Assembly (NCBI GenBank): GCA_025201365.1
Contig: JAIXMF010000007.1
Location: 62,001 to 126,000, forward strand
Source of the DNA: Syncephalis plumigaleata
Lineage: Eukaryota; Zoopagomycota; Zoopagomycetes; Zoopagales; Piptocephalidaceae
Direction: 5' to 3'
Length of the DNA: 64,000 nt
Under the pieces are notes generated by a model. It had not been told where the DNA came from. It worked only from the letters and a program-made list of their open reading frames with translations, and searched no databases. Shown one piece after another: positions 54,674-64,000 of this stretch; position 1 is the stretch's first letter; every line of letters begins with the position of its first letter. The position numbers and the translations under genes are program-made.

Positions 54674-55656
54674 ATGCCTGTCATCGACTACAGTAATCCC
54701 GATGATATGAAACGAATTAGATCGCTTGAGGAAAAGTATGGCATGCTGTTCGATGAAATGCCCGAACTCACTATCAGTGACTTTTACATGATGGCTGCTG
54801 GAGATGTTCCCGAACAGCGCAATCGATTATTAGGAATACAGCTTGAAATGTTTATCCTTCTTTTCATTTTCTGCTTGTTTAGTCGGAACCTCATCAAGTT
54901 ATCTAGGGCGCTAATGTCAAACCCATGCGCACTACCCTTATGGTGCTCTTTCATATCCTCATTCTCGGGTATGGCCACCGAGGGCACTATTCTAATAGGA
55001 CTGATAACAAGTAGTTTCAATTGCAAAATATATCTTTGCCTACAAACGACCGGGATGAGTTTGTCGATGTTTTTCAACAGCATAATACTGCTCCGTAAGG
55101 CATACCTAATGTCACTCAAGAATAACTGGGTATTATACGTGGGGATCCCATTGATCATACCACAACTTGCATATCCAGTAGTTTGGATATACTATGGCAA
55201 ACTGGTTCCAGAAGTCTACCTCGGCTGTACCGCTTACTACACGCATGTTATATTATGGTTTTGGGCCGGTGTTAATATTCCGCATACCATATTATTCTCT
55301 GCTTTTTTCTGTCATAGAGCCTATAATCAATACGTGATATTTGGCTCCGACATCTGGAAACGACTGATGCGTGAAGGCATACAAACAATGTGTTTTGTCC
55401 TATTATGCAATCTTGTCAGTATAATTGTCATTGTTTTTTATACTTGTGCCGTGAATAAGGACATGTTCCTTGTTATAGATTGGTAAGCAACGGTAATAAT
55501 AGTGATAAATGCCATTCTAACAATATCATGATTAGGGTTATAGTTACAACAATACTCGCGAATCATTGCTGCAACAGTAAGAATAAATCACCTACTGACC
55601 GTAAACCTAGGACGGAATACTTGTTGCACGTATCACAGATCGATACGGCACATTAG
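54674..55656 (+). CDS. Seven-transmembrane (GPCR-like) orphan receptor
   Basis: Two exons (54674-55482 and 55536-55656) give 309 residues. After a hydrophilic N-terminus (about 50 residues), seven hydrophobic segments follow. They begin around FILLFIFCLF, FSGMATEGTILIGL, GMSLSMFFNSIILL, YVGIPLIIPQLAYPVVWI, VILWFWAGVNIPHTILFSAF, FVLLCNLVSIIVIVFY and the segment spanning the intron (VIDW|VIVTTILANHCC). A Cys/basic tail ends the protein. This topology is that of a GPCR. I see no DRY-, NPxxY- or STE-type signature, so the class is unknown. A broken paralogue with the same intron position lies at 248-1185. Function as a chemical sensor is inference. Confidence 0.75.
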
Positions 55657-56134
55657 TTTGGATTAGCTTGGCTGATAATATTGTAGGCTGCTTATTATAT
55701 CAATATAATAAAGGGATATATGTATATATTTATTCTTAATTCAGGTTTATAATACTGACAATCAGTGCACATGTATGTCATTCTTATTCAAACTGGCAAA
55801 TAACAACGGTCTCTCTTGGATGCAGGAGATAGCACAATGCAAATCAACTTCCATTCTATAGCGCACAATGAAATAAGGCAATTAAATCATAAGTAGCTTG
55901 TCGAAAATGAATTGAACACGATATCTTATAAATGACTAGATAGCCAGTTTATGATAGGATATATCGTATGGTTGTATATACGACTTTTTTCATTAAATCA
56001 CTATTATCAATTAATTTATTATTATTATTATTATTATTGCAAAACAGAAGGAATACAGCATGAATACAAATAAAAAAGCAAACAGATCATAATAAGTATT
56101 GTCGTCGTCGTCGTCGTCATCGTCATCGTTAGTA
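55657..56134. other. Convergent intergenic region
   Basis: AT-rich, with an ATTATT run at 56020-56036 and GTCGTC repeats at 56100-56120, just past the phytochelatin synthase stop. No gene is seen. Confidence 0.5.
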
Positions 56135-57564
56135 TTAGGCCCAGTCTTTGCATACACTCGCACATCCGTATACCGGCGAGTGCTGTTGTGGTCGTAATAG
56201 GAACCAGCCGCGACACTTGCCGGTAGTGCGATCAATCGGTTTCATTGCCTCGTATAGCAGACGAGTTTGACAGAAATAGCTAGGATACTTGAATCGTGCA
56301 ACGTCCAACACCAATGCATGATCTTCCTCTTGACGAATCACTTGCTCGTTAATATCAGTTGTATCGGCGTCCAGTACTTGTCGTCCTGGATAGAATGCGC
56401 CGATGGGTGAGAAATGACCATCGCCCGTTTGACCTAGTGTCGCTCGAGCGTAGCTAACTACCATATGCTCACCGTTATCGGTGCGACTAGTGACACGTCG
56501 TAAATCGGCGAGGAAATCGTCAAATGTAAACTCGGTAGGACGTTTAGCTACAACTTCACAATGACCACTAGCCACACCTGATGGCAGTTGAATTGTTACT
56601 CATTAAATAGCAAATGAAACACCATAAGTAAACTTACAAGCAAATTGAGAGAATGTAATGCCTTTACGCTTCACCACCGACATTGGTAGGCAACTCTCTA
56701 ATAGTTCATCCGTATACCTAATGTATTAATAAACATATACATATATATATCGATCCATTGATTAGTCAGTTGTTTGTCTCAGTCATCATGCTAAACACGT
56801 TACCAACGCCATGCACCCTTCCATCGTCGTCGTGGATCAATCTGTAACGCATTCAATACCATTGCCAATGAACTAGGACCGCAATCTATAGATATTTCCA
56901 ATGGTTATAATCATTACTATCTAATTGTATTAGAGTGACATCACTTACAAGCTGGTTCTGATTGAGAGGAAAAGTTATCAGCTAGATGAAAATAGCCTTC
57001 AGCATGGCCTGTATCGAGACATCGTCTAAAAAACCGTTTACCATGCGCCGAGTCGAATGCAACCAAATGTTTCGGCAATGGGCGACGATAGAATGTCGAT
57101 CGCATCACGCCCTCATCGTCGAATGGAAGGCGATCCTCGTCTGTTACCACTGATGTTGCGTTGTTAGCAACGTGACCATTAGCGGCAGTAGCAGTAGTGT
57201 TGTCATGAGTATCAGGACGACACTGAGCACATGGTTCAATAGTAATCGTTTTTGTTGATGCATTAGAACGATGTCTAGGCCGAGATTCCTTGCGTAGTGG
57301 CATACTCGTGGCCAGTGCAGTTAATGGCGCATTACACAGACCCATTGCCACTGCTGACCGATTCTTGCCCAGTGTATTAGTAGTAGTAGTGGCAGTAGTA
57401 TTAACATTGTTGTGGTTACTGCTAATACTCAATCCGGACGTTGTCGGTAGAACTAATGATTTTAAAGGTGCATGATGCATTGCATAGGTCGCTAACACAC
57501 GACTACTTTGCTGATAGGCATGCGATAGACGACGACGTCCACAAGATTTTATAAGAAATGACAT
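56135..57564 (-). CDS. Phytochelatin synthase
   Basis: Four exons (57564-56949, 56885-56804, 56717-56638, 56577-56135) join without a break to 406 residues. The enzyme joins gamma-Glu-Cys units of glutathione into metal-binding phytochelatins. The catalytic core is plain: [40 protein letters not shown], the nucleophilic Cys at about 207 in [27 protein letters not shown], His at about 314 in GTGHFSPIG-like GDGHFSPIG, and Asp at about 351 in [11 protein letters not shown]. Between His and Asp lies an extra ~19 residues compared with plants. The plant-type Cys-rich C-terminal domain is absent. The ~150-residue N-terminal extension begins like a mitochondrial presequence ([20 protein letters not shown]). 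Confidence 0.95.
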
Positions 57565-58464
57565 GACAATGACAGGATACTAATGAGCGTACTTTAAGAA
57601 GACGAGGAAGCCGAAGGAGGAGGAGGAGGATAAGATGGCGGGCAATCCCGGAATTTGAGATCATCCGGAAGATATCTGATCTTTTTTTCGTGTCGTTTTT
57701 TATTTTTATCAGATGGAAATGATATCGTTTTCATCTCTTAATTTGGATCAGTTTGACTACTATCGAATTCGAACTAGCTTGTAATATAGCAATAACTCGT
57801 GTAAAACAGCTATACTTCTTATTATATTGCTATAATCAAAGTGGGATAATGAATTGATGGATTGTAGAATGTTCTTCGATTCCTTATTTCGCTCTTTAAT
57901 GACATCATTGTTACGCCAATCACATGATTACACTCAATAATGACGAATACACATATAAATGTAAACAGGCAGAGTTAATTGTTTAGTCATCTAGTGCATG
58001 AGCATACATAAATGAAAACTAGTATTATTAATATTAATTGATATATATGTTGTACATGTATATGTGTGTACAAGTAGGGATAAGATCAAGCGGTGAAGAA
58101 AATAGTGTACAGATTAAAAGAGAAAAAAAGGCGTATGCACATCCTCTGTGTTATGGTGGAGAAATACCGACAACAGTTTACGTGGTAATTGATCTTTTTT
58201 TACTGTAATTTATTTTGTTCAATGTTACTGGGCCTCTGCTACAACAACAGTGTGTTTTCTCTTGTCGGTTTCAACTCACTCACATCTTTCGCTAAAACAA
58301 TACTTGTGCCACTATTACTTATTTCTTTTACTACTTCCACCACTACTACTACAAACTACAAACTACATTCCTTACCAGTCTAGTATTGCTTCTGCAATAA
58401 CTGGTCCACATCTACTTACACTCGTCGTTTATCGACCCTTTCTGTAGGAAATAGTGTGCATAGC
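57565..58464. other. Divergent promoter region
   Basis: A 0.9-kb stretch between divergent genes. It has GGAGGA repeats at 57616-57630, TATATGTATATG-type repeats near 58030-58070 and CT-rich sequence before the right-hand ATG. No gene is seen. Confidence 0.5.
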
Positions 58465-60957
58465 ATGACCAATTATCTAGCGTGTCCATGCCTTAATCTT
58501 CGGCTTCATCTGCCGTCTCGATCGAGTCAACTGGCGGATAGAACGAATGGAGCCGATCTAGCGGCATTGGCTAGTGAGGCTAATACGGCCAAGCAAGTAC
58601 TGAATAGCCTTCCGCATCGTAACCATCCATCAGGTTGGAAACTCGTTCTAGGTCTTGGTGGTGCCACTGCAGTAAGTAATGGCGCATAGTGAGCTGCGCA
58701 CTATTAGCAGGCCTTGTTTGCTTGTTTGCTTTCTTACATTATTAACATATTACAACAATAGGAACACGAGACACTCATCGTGGTTAGACCGGCCGTTAAA
58801 CGCTGGCATATTGTGCAGTGTCTTAACTGTAACTGCAGCTTATACGCATACAAAGAGACACATCGCGACGACTCGTTCCAGAATGACAATAAAATGCACG
58901 GTCTATACTTGTCCACTAGTGTTGGCAAAGCGAATCAGCAGGCAACTCCTTCATTATCACCGGCAGATGGTCGAGTATGTGTACTGGAGCAAGCAACAGT
59001 ATTGGTAAGTGATGAGCATATGGATATGTTTATTAGCAATAATGCCGATGAACGTCAATAACGTATTTTCTTATTGACTTATTTGTTTACTTACGTATTT
59101 ACTTATTATTAACTAGGCTGGAAAAGAGATCATAGCAGCTCAACAGAATGAACGATTTAGTCGAGCATTCAGAGTTATACTACAAACATCCAATGATGAT
59201 ATTGATATGGAAGATGACAATGAAGCCAATGGTAAGCATAATGAATGCTGTGATAATATGGATTACTTACATATTCGCATCATGCTACTCTAGTGCTAGA
59301 GACTTCTCTTATTACGGAGAAAACCGAGCATATGCTAAAGGAATACGAGCTAGTCGAAGAAGCCGCTATAGAGCAGCGTGTTATCGAATATCGTAATGAA
59401 CAGAATGCACTGCTAGGGAAACGTATGCAACAGGCTAAACATGAGCAATCCTTGATGATACGCCAATTACTCAAGGCGAATTCATTAAGAAATCGTGCAA
59501 CACTATCCTCTGACATACACGATGATGCTAGCAATGATCAATTACTACCACTACTGCTGGACACGCAAAACTATCAATCAAGCGATGACAATGCCGATAA
59601 CTTATCGGATAATGATGCTGCTACTGATTACAATAATGATACTGCTGGTACTAGTTTTAAGCCATCATCGATGCTTGTTGGTAGTTTACAACAAAACAAT
59701 CTAGCAATGCTATCAGGGTTAAATACAACACGCGTTGAACGATTGGCACAACAAGCGCCAGCCATTGCAAGTGAAGTTTCTACTACTACTACAACGACGA
59801 CGACAACGACGACATCCGATGATGACAATAGTCAAATGGCTTCACCGCTATTTGAAAAGGTTGTACCATCATCGTTGTCTACCTCTATGCTTAGTCGAAC
59901 ACTCGCTGACAATTCACATCATTCTATCGGTGCTAAGAGTGACAATAACAGCAGCAATAACAATGGTCATATAAGAAAAGGACTATTGAGTAGTCAGACT
60001 AGTCGATTGAATGAAGAAGATATCAATGATGCTGGCATGGATAATGATGACGATGACTGTAAGTAATTGAATATGCATGTATACTTATATATACATATAC
60101 ATATATACTAATAGATATGATTAGTATTCTTATTAGATGAAGAAACAGAGGCAGATGACATGAATACGAATCAACCATATGTGGGATCATTGCGAGACAA
60201 TCAATTCTATCAGGGGAATAACATGCGAGATATCGCGAGTAGCATAACTAGTCGACCTGGTATGCACTTTGGCACTAGTATGATGACAACACCGCATAGT
60301 AATAATAATAATTATGGAGGTGTTGGTATTCCTACATCATTATCGCAGTCGATGTCATCGAATATGTCAACAAGTATAGGTGCTGCAGGTAAATGGAAAC
60401 AGCGACCACGTCAGAAATATCTACCGGAACTCGATGACAATGACCATGACAACGATGATGATGATGATGATGATGACAAATGGCTTGGTCGTGTCACTGA
60501 GGAGAGTTCACTAGTCGGTGATGACGAGGCACGCGACGGACTAAGTGCACTGCGTCAACAGACAAACATACTCTATAATAGGGGACAATCACCGACAGAG
60601 TCGACAAGCGGTGGACATCATATGTTCGCCACTTCATTACCCATTAATATTCATCGACAGAAACCACCATCTAATAGGGCGGCAAGAAAAGCGAAGCTAC
60701 CGAATGATGGTGCGATGAATGCACTGCCAGTCTCTAGTACAGCAACCGGTATTGCGGCCATTAGAGCAGGCTCGCTTATAAACGATCCACGAGCGAATGC
60801 CGAACTATTAAACGATCTATCTAATGATTTCGACACGGATGACGATGAGGAATTCGTTGCACCGCATTTATTGGCGGCACGCACCTACACTGATAGTAAT
60901 CGAGCGATATTCGGCTCAATACCTCGCTCGTCTCGTATACACAGCGTTGCTATTTAA
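58465..60957 (+). CDS. Large unrecognised protein with coiled coil and acidic low-complexity tail
   Basis: Five exons (58465-58671, 58762-59004, 59117-59231, 59294-60058, 60137-60957) join in frame to 716 residues. The N-terminal part looks globular: WKLVLGLGGATAEHETLIVV, then WHIVQCLNCNCSLYAYKETH with CX2CXC cysteines. A long amphipathic helix follows (TEKTEHMLKEYELVEEAAIE through GKRMQQAKHEQSLMIRQLLK), likely a coiled coil. The second half is Asn/Asp/Ser/Thr-rich, with a Thr run of 12 and an Asp run of 8. It closes with DDEEFVAPHLLAARTYTDSN and a basic Ser end. There is no membrane segment. I do not recognise the family. The clean frame over five exons argues that it is a real, expressed gene. 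Confidence 0.7.
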
Positions 60958-61680
60958 CGTGAGAATCCACTGACTATTTGTGGCTGTTTATTATAGGGTA
61001 TTTTCTTCTTCTTTACTAAGTGATTTGAAATAAAAGCAGGTCTTGAAACTATTGCTTGCGTATTACATGTAGAAATCATCATGCTTACTATTACTTGATT
61101 ACGTAATGGCAATTAGTGACTATACGCCATTAGAGAGGATAGAAAAGGGTGATGTGTATGTATGAATGTACGCATGTACGTACGCGTAGAAGGGATAGAC
61201 GATAGTCAATGTTACACTACTCCTTTTCATGTATGTGTGTGTGTGTGTGCGTACACTCTCCAACCATACATACATGTTCTATTCGAGGAGGTTAACAATG
61301 AAGGGGTGCTAGCGCATTAGTATTATTAGTACATCATTTCATGATAAGCTTGGTTGTACACGCTATACATAACGACAGTATTTAATGCGATGCACGTACA
61401 AGCATACTTGACATTGCTAACTCAGCCAGCTTCATCTTACTCGCTATTTCACTTTAACAATTTATATGTTTGATGCCATTATTACTACATTGATCGAGGG
61501 GAATAGTAATAATAGTAATATCTATTCTACATCTAATTATCGTTGCTGATCATTGACAAGTCCATATCGTGTTGTTTACCGTCATTATTGCTAGATTCGT
61601 GCTCATTTTCTGATATCATACTTTATAATGTTCAGATCACCTTGCTATTCTCTCATTGTATTTACTGTATCATTGTCATT
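60958..61680. other. Gene-free stretch
   Basis: It contains TG/TATG repeats at 61228-61250 and AATAGT repeats near 61503-61520. No convincing frame. Confidence 0.5.
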
Positions 61681-62136
61681 ATGTTACTATTGCTCAATTG
61701 TCATCCGATTGATGCACAAAGAAACTCGGTTAATGGTCCGAGTAATGCGGATCTAGCTCGTATTGCCTTGCTGATCGTGATATGAATCCCAATCAACCGA
61801 CATCCGTCATTAATCTCGAGGCGACACCTACCCGGGATCATCCATTAGTGGACGTGCATCCGCACTCATCACTCCTAGTAGTAGCAATAGTGTCAGATTA
61901 GTAGTAGTAGTAGTCCCACTCCAATGCCAAATACTATGGTATTACTAGTCACTCATGTGTTCGCTCATTTCCTACGCCGAATATCACCATTACACGCGCA
62001 TCACACGTCGATGACGCTAATGGTAGTGTGAAATTGTCATCGTCATCGCCTCTAGTCTATCAATTATCTGTTATATTTTACTCAATGATTAGTATAGGTA
62101 TATTATTATTGACTTCTATCGGTGTTCCCCTATGAA
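61681..62136 (+). CDS. Possible GPI-type surface protein, frame-broken
   Basis: Three short open pieces in succession look like parts of one protein. They are MLLLLNCHPIDAQRNSVNGP, a Pro/Thr/His piece containing NPNQPTSVINLEATPTRDHP, and a C-terminal piece ITRASHVDDANGSVKLSSSS followed by a hydrophobic end YQLSVIFYSMISIGILLLTS. A hydrophobic start, a Ser/Thr/Pro middle and a hydrophobic end recall the protein at 38782-39219. At least two frame changes are needed, or introns that I cannot place. The signal segment is short unless it begins upstream without a Met. Weak call. Confidence 0.33.
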
Positions 62137-62278
62137 AACATTTATTATTTGTATAGCTCACTGGTTGAGCGGTAGTATTAGCATCGTTAATTATACAGGA
62201 TAACAACAGTAGCATTAATAAATTATTATTATTATCATCTATGTAATCATATATATATATATATGTATATAATATAAA

Positions 62279-64000
62279 CTATTGCTCGGCCATTGGTGTA
62301 TTGTTCCTTGTTGAACTTAGTATAATACGTTTCATCGGTAATGATAATAGTATGGTCATGCCAGCCAAGGGAGCACACACAATGTAATTTGCTTGAATGC
62401 CGACACGAAGCTTCCCACCACCGCCGCTTGCATTGATGGTCAAGCTGTCGAATCGCATCGATCGACTGTTCCAAACTCGATATTGTCTCCTCGGAGACAT
62501 TCGGAATACGCTCGTGCATCTGTTGGGCAAGTCGATTATTAAATACGGCGCTACAAATGGCGAGACCAACAATATTGCCAACGGATCGAAAGAAAGAGCA
62601 ACATGTCGTGGCTGCTGCCAGGTTATCGGATGTAGCGGCAGATTGTGCTGCCACCAGCAGTGTTTGCATAATCAATCCAACACCAATGCCGATAATGGTA
62701 AGAATGATGGCTTCCACACCATAAGGCGTTTCAACGTTGAGTAACGACAATAGACCAGTGCCAAGGGTAAATAGTACAGCACCGGCTAGAATAAATGGGC
62801 GACAATAGTCCGTCAAGCTTACACTCCATCCGGCAATAGCGCTGAATAGGATGATACCCAAAGACATTGGCATAATATTGATGCCTGATGTTGTAGCGGA
62901 TGCATCTCGAACCACCTAAAACATAGGAATGTAAGTATATATATATATATATATATATATATAGGAGTGTACTAGTGTTTACAAGCAAGGATTACCTGAT
63001 ACCATAGTGGCATGTAGAATAGAATGCCAAAGAAACCGATACCAATGAAAAAGTTGGCTATAAATGATAGTGCCACATTCCGTGTGGCGAATAAATATGG
63101 CGGAATAATCGGTTGTTTAGCATATCGAACTCAACCAGTATAAATAGACCGAGTAACACGCCACCGACAGCGTAGAGTGTAATAATAATGGGATGCTGCC
63201 AGGGAAAGGTGCTACCACCCCAACACGTACTAAGCAAATACATGTGATACTGCCAAGAAGAAGGTGACACCAAGGAAATCGATCGATTTAATCTTGTCCC
63301 TGAAGGAGCCATTATTAAGCGGCGGCAATTGTATACAGAATACGGAGGTTGTAACGGTTATCGCCCTATGGGAGGTTTATGTAGAACGCCCATCGCCACG
63401 ATACATGATCGGTGAACACGCCACCGAGTAATGGACCGATCACGTAGGACACGGCGAATACACCGGTGATCGCGCTCTGATACTTGGCACGTTCCCGTGG
63501 CGGACCACCTCCGAGATGATGATCATCGACATGGACATGAGTCCGGCACCGCCAAGTCCGGCGATCGCTCGACAAACAATTAGCATGATCATTGATTGCG
63601 CGGCACCGCAAAGCACACTGCCAATGGTGAACACGATAATGGCGAATAGCATCATCGCCTTACGTCCGAATATGTCGGAGAATTTGCCGTATAACGGTTG
63701 GAAAGCCGTGCTCGTTAGCAGGTAAGAGATGCCCACCCAGGAGATAAGACTTAGTTCATCGAATGACGATGCAATTGCGGGTAATGCTGTCGACACGATA
63801 GTTTGATCCAGTGATGCTAGGAATGCAGCTAATATTAGACTAAGCAAGTGTGAGTATTGTCAGTAATGATAATACGGATAGGCATATGTGAGCAATTACC
63901 CTGTCATCAAAGCCATTAATTGCTTAAATGGAAGGGAGCATCGTTGGTTGTGGCGTCCTCTTTAGTAAAGACACGCGTTCTTTCCTCTAGTGCACGCTCG
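62279..64000 (-). CDS. DHA2-family major facilitator (14-TM drug/H+ antiporter type), 5' end beyond window
   Basis: A polytopic transporter, probably plasma or vacuolar membrane, exporting drugs or small molecules by proton antiport. The first visible exon (64000-63901) holds [20 protein letters not shown], a cytosolic N-terminus. After an intron, 63840 onward gives [20 protein letters not shown] (DHA2 signature in TM1), [18 protein letters not shown] (MFS motif A), [38 protein letters not shown] (motif C region), and [16 protein letters not shown]. Past the intron around 62910-62995 come [16 protein letters not shown] and [20 protein letters not shown]. At least five single-base losses in homopolymers break the frame (near 63918, 63503, 63372 and 63365, with more downstream). 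The stop is at 62281-62279. Confidence 0.85.

Noticed and set aside
62150-62200. tRNA-like start (TAGCTCACTGGTTGAGCGG)
   Set aside because: Looks like an A box and D-arm but there is no B box or T-arm within range.

Overview
The window looks like nuclear DNA of a fungus. The genes are small, AT-rich and full of short spliceosomal introns (roughly 50-80 nt, mostly GTAAGT...TAG). The gene set includes a TGL-type patatin lipase, a DHA2 major facilitator, a mitochondrial medium-chain acyl-CoA dehydrogenase, a CBM19-like secreted protein and a GPI-type wall protein. An early-diverging (zygomycete-type) lineage is my inference, not something the sequence proves.

Layout. 0.2-5.4 kb: a decayed seven-TM receptor-like gene, tRNA-Gln, an 11-exon Sec1/Munc18 gene and a secreted Cys-rich protein. 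5.7-13.3 kb: tRNA-Glu, then a small secreted-peptide gene split by two transposons. An apparently intact 6.7-kb LINE (minus strand, with a promoter-like array of 27 identical 43-bp units) landed on its start codon, and a tRNA-derived SINE landed inside its reading frame. 13.5-20.2 kb: hotdog thioesterase, ACADM-like dehydrogenase, two small minus-strand genes, tRNA-Cys, a second SINE copy and a lysophospholipid acyltransferase. 21-28.6 kb: a proline-rich PAM2-like protein, a 3.5-kb gene-free stretch, ornithine decarboxylase with a natural His8 tract, and a CREST/ceramidase-type membrane protein. 29.9-41.3 kb: TGL-type lipase, cytochrome-b5 reductase, two low-complexity genes, a GPI-type protein and a four-finger CCCH protein. 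42.5-52.4 kb: an FCP1-type phosphatase, a HemW-like radical SAM protein with micro-exons, a FAS1 protein, an FYR-domain nuclear protein and a truncated globin with a long tail. 54.7-64 kb: the intact seven-TM paralogue, phytochelatin synthase, a large unknown protein, a possible GPI-type gene and a DHA2 transporter running off the right edge.

No operon-like logic is expected or seen; the genes are independent. Lipid handling recurs (thioesterase, ACADM, acyltransferase, ceramidase-like, TGL lipase), but this may be chance.

Two things colour every annotation. First, about ten conserved host genes contain single-base frame breaks, nearly all explained by one base lost from a short homopolymer run. 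Others, including the whole LINE, Sec1, ACADM, phytochelatin synthase and the FYR gene, are clean. This looks more like consensus error than mass gene death. Second, splicing is unusual in places: a GC-AG intron, a probable 1-nt exon and three consecutive exons of 12, 11 and 9 nt. All family names come from reading motifs by eye; no search was run.
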